From the NCBI GenBank assembly GCA_017540085.1, contig JAFYBQ010000011.1:1-62697 (forward strand): 62,697 nt of DNA. Reading direction: 5' to 3'. A model generated the notes under the pieces. The model worked only from the letters and a program-made list of their open reading frames with translations. It was not told the DNA's origin and ran no database searches. Below are positions 25,097 through 33,088 of this stretch, piece by piece (the first letter of the stretch is position 1; each line of letters opens with the position of its first letter). The DNA comes from Synergistaceae bacterium. GTDB lineage: Bacteria; Synergistota; Synergistia; Synergistales; Aminobacteriaceae. The position numbers and the translations under genes were made by a program.

Positions 25097-28000
25097 ATGC
25101 GGAAATTCATGCGGAGTAATTTTTCTGCGTTTATTCTTGCGTTTGCGCTGATTGTCTGCACGTGCATTCCGGCATTCGCTACCACCAGTTTGCAGTACGT
25201 CTACCGTTCAGCCGACAGCAACGGAAATGTTATCTCGCAAACTAGGACTGCTAATAAAGTTAATCAGCTCATATCAAAAAGTGAGGTAGTCTTGGAAGAC
25301 TCTAAGTGGTATTACCCTTACAGTAAGACAGTAGAAATTACAAGCATTACTGTCAGCGGTGATGCTCATCTCATTCTTTCGAAGGGACACACTCTCACTG
25401 TCAAAAAAGGTATTCATGTGCGGAAGGGAAGCAGTCTCACAATTTACGGTCAGCCTAATGGCGATGGTACACTCATAGCCACAGGCGATAGCGGCCAGGC
25501 AGGTATTGGCGGCTTGAATGGAGAGCCAAACAACGCAATCACAATTACCATTCACGGCGGTAACATTCAGGCAACAGGCGGCGGAGGCGGTGCGGGCATT
25601 GGCTGTGCTGGTGCATGGCCCTCCTCAATCACGATATACGGCGGAACTATCACGGCACAAGGCGGAACAAACTCAGCGGGCATTGGCGGCGGTGTCGGAG
25701 CTGTCAGACCAATGATTAACATCTATGGCGGCAGCATAACGGCGACAGGCGGCCAAAATGGAGCAGGTATCGGCGGCGGTTTTGATAGAAACCCAGTAGA
25801 ATCAGCAAATCAGCCCGGTACAATCACCATCTACGGCGGGACTATTACGGCAACGGGCGGCAAACACGAGCATGTTAGTGCTTATTCTGACCTATCTCAA
25901 CGCTACGCAGCGGGTATCGGCGGCGGTGATAATTCCATATACTACACAGTCAACATTTACGGCGGCAATATTACGGCCAGCAGATATGACTATCACAACG
26001 GGTATGGCATTCGCGGCCAGATAACACTCAGTTACAGGAACGCGGGCGACTCAATTTATGCCACAAACTACGGAGGAACGGTAACGGTTGCTGACGGCAA
26101 AACTTTTATCGTTGACGGTACAGAGATTAACGGAACACTTGAAATCATTAAGGAAGAGGTGTCAACATCGCCAACGGAAGTATTAGTATTCGATACTTGT
26201 CCGGCAATAGACGGCAAGACTCTCACGCCGCAATCTTCGTACAAGGTCAACATAGGGACGACTGGAATAACAGCAAGCACCGCGAAAGCGTTTACGGGTG
26301 AGACTGTAACGCTGAGTCCCGCTGAAGGCTATACACTGACCGGCATCACGGTAGACGGCGCGGCAATCACGGGAAACACATTCACGATGCCCGCGAAAGA
26401 TGTTACGGTTACGGGAACGGCAACCCCGATAACGTACACGATTACGTATAATCTTGACGGCGGAACGGTTTCGACAGCAAATCCTACAACGTACACTGTT
26501 GAGACGGAGACATTCACGCTCAAGAATCCGACGAGGAGCGGCTACTACTTCGTGGGCTGGAGCGCGTTCGCGGGCGGTGTTAAGAGCATAAATCTTATGA
26601 TACTTAAAGGCTCAACGGGCGACAGGACATACATTGCGAATTGGGAGCAAAGTCCGGTTGCTTTAGGCTGGACTGACAGTTACAACGCGGACGGCACAGA
26701 AGAGAGGCCTTATTTAATCAGCGACTCTTACGGCTGGGATTTTCTGGTAAATGAATTGCAAACGAAAAACTACAGCAATTACAGCGGAAAAATTTTCAAA
26801 CTCACAGATGACATCACAGTAACGGAAATGCTCGGAACAAACGGTAAAGAGTTTTCGGGGATTTTTGACGGCAACGGAAAGACCCTGACGTTCGATTATG
26901 AAAACGCTACAGCTCTCATCATTGCCCCATTCAAATACGTGAAGGGCGCAACGATTAAAGATTTAACTGTTGCGGGAACAATCAATAGCAGTAGGAAAGA
27001 TGGTGGGAATAAGTATATCGGCGGACTTATCGAAAGGGTTAATAAAGGAGAGACGACAATCGAGAACTGTAAATTTGTCGGAAAACTTCTTGCAACGGAC
27101 AGTGCGAACGCATACGGAGGCGGATTCGTTGTTCATAATTCCGGAACATTGACGATAAACGGGAGTCTCTATGCTCCGGCAGAGCTTGAGGACGGCGAGA
27201 CTGAACCCAGCAAAGAAGGTACAGCGACATTCGCGCGCAATAGTACATACGGAACGAGTACAATCACGAACAGTTACTATACGCGGACGCTTGGGACTGC
27301 ACAAGGTGAACAGATCTATACGGTTACGGCTGATTATGACATCACGATTGAGCTTGCTGGAGACAGCGAGAACGTCCTGACACATGACGGGACGATTTAC
27401 GCGGGAAGCGGTAAGACTTTGAGCCTGACAATCAGCGGAGGCAATACGAAAGACGGCTACACGTTCAGGGGCTACAAGGCGAGTGCTGGAACGCTGACGG
27501 AATCGGGCGGGAAATATTCTCTGACAATGCCGGAAGGAAATGTAACGATAAGCGCGGAGTTTGTCGAGAATATCAGCTATATTGACGCAGACGGACAGAA
27601 TGCAACGACCAGCGATTACACGGTACTAACGTCGAGCATGACGAGCCTGACCGCCGGAACGTATGTAGTGAAGGAGAACGTAACATTAAGTGCGCTGACA
27701 TTAACGGGCGATGTGAATCTGATACTTTGCGATGGAGCGACACTGAGCGTTACGGGAAATGTCAGCGGGGCGAACTCCCTCGTGGTTTATGGGCAGGACA
27801 GCGGAACGGGAACACTCACAGCCGCGAATATAACCCTGACAGGTAACAAGAATTTATCTGTTTACGGCGGAAATTTGACGGCAGGGACGATTAGCGTTGC
27901 TGGTACGGTTACGGTGAAACGTGCAACGGTCAACAATGAGACGTATGACGCAAACGGCGACAGTACCACGAATTACACAGTAACGTTTGATTCCAACGGA

Positions 28001-29329
28001 GGAAGCGCGATTGATTCGCAGACGCTGAAATTCAAGTATGGCGGAATCGTAAAGGCAACGAAGCCAGCAGAACCGACACGAGATAATTACGGCTTTGTGG
28101 AGTGGCAGTTGAACGGAACGGCCTATGATTTCAGCACGGCTGTAACTGGAGACATGACGCTGACGGCTAAATGGACTGCAACCGAGTACACAATCACATA
28201 CAACGGTACAGACGAAGCGACATTCACGGCTGCTAACCCGACGAAGTACACGGTCGAGACTACAACATTCACGCTGAACAATCCGACAAAGAACGGCTCA
28301 ACGTTTGCGGGCTGGACAGGAACGGGGCTTAGTGGAGCTACAATGACCGTAGAGATCGCACAAGGCTCGACAGGTGCGAGGACTTACACGGCGACATGGA
28401 CGGGCGGAGGTTCAGAAGCTGAAACGAATGCGCCGAGCTTCAAAACTTATCAGCTGAAACTTGAGGGAAGAATCGAAGTGATTTTCTACGCTGATATTCC
28501 TGAAAAATTCCGCAATTTCGATACGATTGTAATTTTTGATGTAAGCGGCGACAAATCGAATAATAATCCCCGTGTGTTTGATGAAGATTTCAAGAATGAT
28601 TCGGGCAGTTATTACGGTTTCAAATGCGAAATAACTTCCGTGCAGATGGCAGACGTAATTACGGCGACTCTGAATTACAAAGACGGCAATGAGACAAAAA
28701 CAACAACGCTGAAATGCCGGGCGAAAGATTATCTTGATTATGGCATAGAACACGAGACAGATGCAACAACACGTGAGCTTCTGAAAGCCATAAAAGATTA
28801 CGGGCATTATGTACAGCCTTCCTTAGCGCAAGAAAATGGCTGGACCGTAGGAAAGGAACACGCCGAAATGGACTGCGCTACTGATGAAACGACTTTTGAC
28901 GGCTATATTTCCGGCGCACAAAGTGATGTGTCGGCGAATTACGCTGCTGAAATCAGCTCAAACACTGCCGGAATAACAACAACATACCAGCTTGACCTTA
29001 AGAGCGATACGGAGATTTATGTTTATGTGTCTCCTGCTTCAAGTGTAAGCGCGACATATCTTGACGGTTCAGAGTACAGCGTTATTCAGGATGGCCGTTA
29101 CTGTGTGAATATATCGGGAGTTTCAGCGCACCTTTTGGGCAGTCCTTATACAGTAACAGTGAAATACGGAGACAGCAATGAATTTAACATAAAAGTTTCG
29201 GCGTTGTCCTACGTAAATACAGTTTTGAGCAATTCAAGCGATTCAGTCATACGGAGGGCTGTAACCTCTCTGTACAGGTACTACACAGCGACAAAGGCAT
29301 ACAGGCAGGCTCACGGCTATAACGACTGA
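25097..29329 (+). CDS. Large surface adhesin with AGIGGG beta-roll and InlB-type repeats
   Basis: A 1410-residue exported protein; the signal peptide ends near PAFA (residue 28). Residues about 130-300 carry a repeated IYGGxITAxGG...AGIGGG motif, a right-handed beta-helix type seen in cell-surface polysaccharide-binding proteins. Residues 390-445 and about 960-1100 contain InlB B-repeat/Listeria-Bacteroides repeat units (YTITYNLDGGTVS...PTRSGYYFVGW; TFDSNGGSAIDSQ). Around 640-665 a GLUG-like motif (YIGGLIERVNKGETTIENC) occurs, and a second, shorter beta-roll lies near 865-950. The last 300 residues are an unassigned domain. No Synergist-CTERM tail is present, so the anchoring route differs from that of the 770-7793 proteins. 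It is followed 27 bp later by the small peptide gene. Confidence 0.8.
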   Translation: MRKFMRSNFSAFILAFALIVCTCIPAFATTSLQYVYRSADSNGNVISQTRTANKVNQLISKSEVVLEDSKWYYPYSKTVEITSITVSGDAHLILSKGHTLTVKKGIHVRKGSSLTIYGQPNGDGTLIATGDSGQAGIGGLNGEPNNAITITIHGGNIQATGGGGGAGIGCAGAWPSSITIYGGTITAQGGTNSAGIGGGVGAVRPMINIYGGSITATGGQNGAGIGGGFDRNPVESANQPGTITIYGGTITATGGKHEHVSAYSDLSQRYAAGIGGGDNSIYYTVNIYGGNITASRYDYHNGYGIRGQITLSYRNAGDSIYATNYGGTVTVADGKTFIVDGTEINGTLEIIKEEVSTSPTEVLVFDTCPAIDGKTLTPQSSYKVNIGTTGITASTAKAFTGETVTLSPAEGYTLTGITVDGAAITGNTFTMPAKDVTVTGTATPITYTITYNLDGGTVSTANPTTYTVETETFTLKNPTRSGYYFVGWSAFAGGVKSINLMILKGSTGDRTYIANWEQSPVALGWTDSYNADGTEERPYLISDSYGWDFLVNELQTKNYSNYSGKIFKLTDDITVTEMLGTNGKEFSGIFDGNGKTLTFDYENATALIIAPFKYVKGATIKDLTVAGTINSSRKDGGNKYIGGLIERVNKGETTIENCKFVGKLLATDSANAYGGGFVVHNSGTLTINGSLYAPAELEDGETEPSKEGTATFARNSTYGTSTITNSYYTRTLGTAQGEQIYTVTADYDITIELAGDSENVLTHDGTIYAGSGKTLSLTISGGNTKDGYTFRGYKASAGTLTESGGKYSLTMPEGNVTISAEFVENISYIDADGQNATTSDYTVLTSSMTSLTAGTYVVKENVTLSALTLTGDVNLILCDGATLSVTGNVSGANSLVVYGQDSGTGTLTAANITLTGNKNLSVYGGNLTAGTISVAGTVTVKRATVNNETYDANGDSTTNYTVTFDSNGGSAIDSQTLKFKYGGIVKATKPAEPTRDNYGFVEWQLNGTAYDFSTAVTGDMTLTAKWTATEYTITYNGTDEATFTAANPTKYTVETTTFTLNNPTKNGSTFAGWTGTGLSGATMTVEIAQGSTGARTYTATWTGGGSEAETNAPSFKTYQLKLEGRIEVIFYADIPEKFRNFDTIVIFDVSGDKSNNNPRVFDEDFKNDSGSYYGFKCEITSVQMADVITATLNYKDGNETKTTTLKCRAKDYLDYGIEHETDATTRELLKAIKDYGHYVQPSLAQENGWTVGKEHAEMDCATDETTFDGYISGAQSDVSANYAAEISSNTAGITTTYQLDLKSDTEIYVYVSPASSVSATYLDGSEYSVIQDGRYCVNISGVSAHLLGSPYTVTVKYGDSNEFNIKVSALSYVNTVLSNSSDSVIRRAVTSLYRYYTATKAYRQAHGYND

Positions 29330-29356
29330 GCAGAAACAGAAAGGAGGCGTAATGTT

Positions 29357-29503
29357 ATGGCTCGGAAAGCGGAATACAAGAGGCTTGAAATCGAGGTCAT
29401 AGATTACGAGTACGAGGACGTAATCACCACGAGCGGGGGTACTGGCGGCGGAACAAAAACGCCCGAATACCCCATTACGGGTAGCAGTTACAGCTTGTTT
29501 TAA
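29357..29503 (+). CDS. 48-residue putative modified-peptide (RiPP-like) precursor
   Basis: This small gene has AAAGGAGG upstream of the ATG. The N-terminal half is a charged leader-like segment (YKRLEIEVIDYEYEDVITTS), the middle is GGTGGGTK, and the end is TPEYPITGSSYSLF. The leader resembles the Y..P.LEV.D....T..G pattern of firmicute lasso-type precursors, though the Pro is replaced by Leu. The C-terminal part offers several Ser, Thr and Tyr residues, relevant because an HprK-like kinase gene follows. A hairpin at 29515 separates it from the enzyme genes, which would give more peptide than enzyme. No signal peptide is visible. It could instead be a non-peptide-modification small protein; the call rests on context. 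Confidence 0.65.
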   Translation: MARKAEYKRLEIEVIDYEYEDVITTSGGTGGGTKTPEYPITGSSYSLF

Positions 29504-29514
29504 TGTGTGGAATG

Positions 29515-29550
29515 AGCAGGGTAATGGAAACATTTTAACCCTGCTTTTCT
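29515..29550 (+). terminator. Hairpin between peptide gene and modification genes (attenuator)
   Basis: AGCAGGGT (29515-29522) and ACCCTGCT (29538-29545) form a perfect 8-bp stem with a 15-nt loop, followed by TTTCT. The short, interrupted T-tract suggests partial termination: abundant peptide mRNA with some readthrough into the kinase gene. Confidence 0.6.
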
Positions 29551-29564
29551 CAACAAAACGAACC

Positions 29565-30317
29565 ATGAGTAATGTTTATAGAATAGCGGACAAGAACATA
29601 AAAATAACCTCTCTGTTCTCGTTCATACACGTTTATTGCAAAGGATATGAGACAGAGTGCGAGCCGGATTTCGAGATAGAAATCACAGATAATGACATAA
29701 AAGCGGAAAGCCGAACACTTCAGGTCGAATCGGCAGGAGGCTGGCTTGAAATCTCAGCAGTATACAGGAAGATAGCGGAAATAATGCCGAAGTATGACAC
29801 GCTGATGATACACGGCTCTGCGGTTTCAGTTGACGGAGAAGGCTATTTGTTCACGGCGAAAAGCGGAACAGGAAAATCAACACACACGAGATTATGGCGC
29901 GAACTTTTAGGAAGCCGTGCTGTGATGGTGAATGATGATAAGCCGTTTATCAGGATTTCAGAAGACGAAGCGAGGATTTACGGAACGCCTTACTGCGGCA
30001 AGGAAGGACTGAACACGAATATGTCAGTACCGTTGAAGGCGATATGCGTTCTTGAGCGTTCGGAGACGAATCGGATTAGGCAGGTTGACTTCAGCAACGT
30101 GTACCCGATTTTAGTTCAGCAGACATATCACCCGTCAGATAGGGAGATGTTTAACAGGACACTTGAATTGTTGGACAGACTAAGCCGACATGTGAGTTTT
30201 TACAGGCTTGCCTGCAACACAGAACTAGAAGCGGCAGAAATTTCTTATAACGCAATGAAAGGATACACAGACAATGAGATTGAAAGACGAATTTTTAACC
30301 CACACGAGCGGCGGTGA
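29565..30317 (+). CDS. HPr-kinase-like peptide kinase
   Basis: A 250-residue P-loop protein with TAKSGTGKSTHTRLW (Lys near 104) and VNDDKPFIRI acting as the Walker B-like acidic pair, as in the catalytic half of HPr kinase/phosphorylase and in kinases that phosphorylate lasso peptides. The HprK N-terminal sensor domain is missing, which is usual for the peptide-tailoring members. I took the ATG at 29565 because residues from SNVYRIADKN onward are protein-like and the upstream extension covers the hairpin; no strong ribosome site is seen. The 3' end overlaps the PqqD-like gene by 44 nt. Likely substrate: Ser/Thr/Tyr of the 29357 peptide. Confidence 0.75.
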   Translation: MSNVYRIADKNIKITSLFSFIHVYCKGYETECEPDFEIEITDNDIKAESRTLQVESAGGWLEISAVYRKIAEIMPKYDTLMIHGSAVSVDGEGYLFTAKSGTGKSTHTRLWRELLGSRAVMVNDDKPFIRISEDEARIYGTPYCGKEGLNTNMSVPLKAICVLERSETNRIRQVDFSNVYPILVQQTYHPSDREMFNRTLELLDRLSRHVSFYRLACNTELEAAEISYNAMKGYTDNEIERRIFNPHERR

Positions 30318-30534
30318 AGCGTATTTAGTGCCGTCAGGGAATTTAGCATTTCGTGGATTAGTGAAGGGTAATGAAACGCTCGGAGAAGTCATTGGATTTT
30401 TGAAGACGGACACGACGGAAACTCAAATCGTGAAAAACCTGCGTAAAAAATATGACGCGCCAGCCGGGACAATAGAATTTGACGTGAGAAAAGCAGTTGA
30501 AGTATTGCGTAGCGTGGGAGCATTAATTGAGTAG
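30274..30534 (+). CDS. PqqD-like peptide chaperone (RiPP recognition element)
   Basis: An 86-residue protein matching the PqqD fold: an N-terminal beta hairpin (YLVPSGNLAFRGLVKGNETLGEVIGFL, where 'N.tg..i...l' is usual) and a helical end (KYDAPAGTIEFDVRKAVEVLRSVGAL). PqqD and lasso B1 proteins bind the leader of a ribosomal peptide and present it to enzymes. It starts inside the kinase gene (AAAGGA before the ATG) and overlaps the peptidase gene by 8 nt, so the three proteins are probably made together. Confidence 0.8.
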   Translation: MRLKDEFLTHTSGGEAYLVPSGNLAFRGLVKGNETLGEVIGFLKTDTTETQIVKNLRKKYDAPAGTIEFDVRKAVEVLRSVGALIE

Positions 30535-30955
30535 CCTCGAAAAATATTTATCGGAACAAGGGCGAGTGATCTCTGCGAATGTAGGAGTGAGTATGCTGCC
30601 GTTACTGCGTGAGGGCAAAGATTTATTTTTCATCGAGAAGAAAGGCGCGGAACGCTGCAAAGTTGGGGACGTAGTTTTGTATCGCCGAAAGCGTCAGTAT
30701 GTACTGCACCGAATAATCGAGGTTAGGCCGAAAGATTATGTAATACTAGGCGACAACTGCGCGATTAAGGAATACGGGATCAAGGACAGCGATATTTTAG
30801 CGGTGATGACATCTTTTATTCGCAACGGCAGAGAACACAGTGTGAATGAACTTGCGTACAGGATATATTCATTTGTGTGGCTGAGAAGTGCGCCGATCAG
30901 AATATACCTGAGACAGAGAATAATTCCCATGATAAAAAGGCTGATACGGAGATGA
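30527..30955 (+). CDS. S24/S26-family (SipW-like) peptidase
   Basis: A 142-residue protease. NVGVSMLPLLREG carries the presumed nucleophile Ser near 22, VGDVVLYRRKRQYVLHRII has the catalytic His near 61 (Ser/His type, as in SipW-like signal peptidases), and VILGDNCAIKEYG matches the GDN motif. There is a basic C-terminal tail but no clear N-terminal membrane helix, so it is probably soluble or peripheral. The start is TTG, overlapping the PqqD stop region. In this cluster it is the candidate for removing the peptide leader. Confidence 0.75.
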   Translation: MSSLEKYLSEQGRVISANVGVSMLPLLREGKDLFFIEKKGAERCKVGDVVLYRRKRQYVLHRIIEVRPKDYVILGDNCAIKEYGIKDSDILAVMTSFIRNGREHSVNELAYRIYSFVWLRSAPIRIYLRQRIIPMIKRLIRR

Positions 30956-32025
30956 AAATAGCAGAGACAGTAATCTATCTAGCCTCATGCGCTGTGAATG
31001 GGACTAAGCCGGAGACAGCTAAAATAGCGGGAATGGATTTAGATTTGTTGTTCTCGTTTGCCTCGTATCACATGCTGAGTGCTGTTGTAGCTATGGCACT
31101 GGAGAGAGCTGGCTGTAAAGATGGACGCTTGAAGAATGCAATTTCTTTTTCAGTGAGGAAGGCCACATTTTTTGAAGCAGCGAATCATTCCGTATTGAAA
31201 AGTCTTAATGAAGCTGGTATCTGGTACATGCCGCTGAAAGGAGCAGTGCTGAAGAATTATTATCCTCGTTTCGGAATGCGTGAGATGTCTGATTACGATA
31301 TTTTATTTGACGTAGCGCGGGCTGATGATGTGAGAAGGATCATGAAGGGACTAGGCTTCACGGTTGAGATTTTTGGAACAGGCAATCACGATGTATATTA
31401 CAAGAAGCCGTTATGCAACTTTGAAATGCACCGGGAGTTATTCAGTGTTGCCTTTGATGAAAGGATATATGATTACTATGCTGACGTAAAAAGCCGCCTT
31501 ATAAAGGATGAAGGGGACAACAGCGGTAATCATTTCAGCCCTGAAGATTTTTACGTGTACATGACGGCGCACGAGTACAAACATTATTCAGCCGGAGGAA
31601 CAGGATTACGCTCACTGCTTGATATGTATGTGTTCCTGAAGCATTTTGAAGGAATGCTTGATTTTGACTATATTTCGGAGGAAATAAAGAAGCTGGGAAT
31701 TTCGTATTTCGAGAAGACGAACCGCTCACTAGCTGTAAATCTTTTCGGTTGTCATGAACTAATGGAAGACGATCGAGAAATGTTCAAATACATTCTGAAC
31801 TCAGGAGCTTACGGAACATTGGAGAATAGTGTCAGCAACAAAGTAAAAAGATTTGGCGGTGGAACTATGGCAAAAATGAAATTTATGCTTTTAAGAATTT
31901 TTCCGCCTATTTATCACTCTTACTTGTTGTATCCTTTTCTGATAATATACCGTCTAATTAAAGCATTAACTTGGAGATGGCGGGAAACATTGCAAGAGGT
32001 AAAAATATTATTTCGCTCAAAATGA
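30952..32025 (+). CDS. NTP_transf_5-type nucleotidyltransferase
   Basis: A 357-residue protein of the PF14907-type nucleotidyltransferase family. The core reads YMPLKGAVLKNYYPRFGM, then REMSDYDILFD, with the paired acidic residues expected to bind metal. Family members are often found in RiPP, lasso and exopolysaccharide clusters; their substrates are mostly unknown. The ATG overlaps the peptidase stop (ATGA). The C-terminus contains basic and hydrophobic stretches (LLYPFLIIYRLIKAL) that may touch the membrane. It is the last gene of the cluster, and no terminator is seen before the minus-strand Rpn relic. Confidence 0.75.
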   Translation: MKIAETVIYLASCAVNGTKPETAKIAGMDLDLLFSFASYHMLSAVVAMALERAGCKDGRLKNAISFSVRKATFFEAANHSVLKSLNEAGIWYMPLKGAVLKNYYPRFGMREMSDYDILFDVARADDVRRIMKGLGFTVEIFGTGNHDVYYKKPLCNFEMHRELFSVAFDERIYDYYADVKSRLIKDEGDNSGNHFSPEDFYVYMTAHEYKHYSAGGTGLRSLLDMYVFLKHFEGMLDFDYISEEIKKLGISYFEKTNRSLAVNLFGCHELMEDDREMFKYILNSGAYGTLENSVSNKVKRFGGGTMAKMKFMLLRIFPPIYHSYLLYPFLIIYRLIKALTWRWRETLQEVKILFRSK

Positions 32026-32095
32026 AAGTTCATAGTATTATAAATACCATAACTCGCAGTGTTTGAGCCAGTTTAGGCATAATAGGCGGCTGTAT

Positions 32096-32987
32096 CTATA
32101 GACAATGAAAGGTTTTTAGCTTGATGAACACATTGTCGCTCAAGCTCATTTTGCGTAAGTGTCTGGCGGTGTCAAATTTTTTACCTTCCGCCCACGTTCC
32201 TTACCAATAGCGATACCTTCTTTAATGCCGACATTGTAAATAGTCTTGCCTTCATGTTCAAGAACCTGACCGCCCATAATATCGTTCACTCCCTTTCGGA
32301 CATTTTTATATTTAGCGGCTAAATTTTCAAGCACCTTTTTACTCATATCGAGAATGGTTCTTCTGTAATAAGCTGATATTAATCCATCACCCATAGCTTT
32401 TTCAAGCCTAAGCATAAAGTCAACATATATACTTTTCAAAGTCTCTAATGCTTTCTTGTCTTTGTTGAACTTCGGGAAGTCCTCCTCAAGGTTGAAAATG
32501 TAGAAAGGTAGAAGGAAGAACAGATTTTTATCGAAAAGCTGCTGCAAAGAGTAAGCATTAACCTTGATGATATGTACATCAAAGGAGACAGAACCGCCCA
32601 GAGTGTTAATGATGATGTTCATAGAATCTGGAGTATTGCTGTTTGAGCGCAGGAAGAGGACAGCGGCATGAGGGATAGTGACAATGAGCTGGTAATTGGA
32701 GACAGTACCTGAGTCGAGAGCTTCCTGAGTAATGTACTCAAAAATTCTGATGAGCATAGTATCATCTTTTTTGACTGGCATTCGATGATGAATTTTTCTT
32801 CAGTGCCATCGCTTGAGATAATGGAAAAAGAGCTGTCAGTAATGCGCTTCTGTTCATTGCCGTCCTGCTGGTTAATGAAATGCTCATTAGGGTGAAAAAC
32901 AATCTTTTCGCTGCCCGTGTAATGTTTGCCGAAAACTTCATTGACGAGAGGAATGAGAAGAGTAATGCAGTCATTCATCATGGTTCT
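32096..32987 (-). pseudogene. Rpn/PD-(D/E)XK nuclease family gene, 5'-truncated and twice frameshifted
   Basis: The coding sequence enters at the group II intron boundary (32987) as RTMMNDCITLLIPLVNEVFG, shows the nuclease core with FIIECQSKK (E.Q/K motif), shifts -1 at the A-run at 32767-32772 and continues as DDTMLIRIFEYITQEALDSG. A second -1 shift at another A-run (about 32180) restores ARHLRKMSLSDN, and the frame ends at 32096. The C-terminal half matches the fragment at 219-455. Rpn proteins nick DNA and promote recA-independent recombination. The 5' end is lost at the intron junction. The first shift site is exactly A AAA AAG, a classic slippery heptamer, so programmed shifting is possible, but the second break makes decay or sequencing error more likely. 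Confidence 0.8.
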
Positions 32988-33085
32988 GTAGGGTAGGAAA
33001 GCACCGCCTTGTATCGTTTCCGAATATAGGTCTGTGCAGTCCCCCCTCCAAACCGTGCTTGCACCTCTCAATGCACACGGCTTTC
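32988..33085 (-). ncRNA. Group II intron domains V and VI
   Basis: Domain V is visible on the minus strand as AGCCGTG ... GAGAGG ... CACGGTTT (33050-33083), the catalytic hairpin with complementary arms and a bulge. It is followed by a GGGGGG linker and the domain VI stem ending in CCTACCCTAC, with an unpaired A expected as branch point. The arms of domain V pair fully, so the ribozyme core may still splice if maturase is supplied. Confidence 0.75.
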
Positions 33086-33088
33086 CAT

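Noticed and set aside
29357..32025. A complete lasso-peptide cluster
   Set aside because: No cyclase (asparagine synthetase-like) or transglutaminase-like B2 gene is found, so only the accessory lasso genes are matched.
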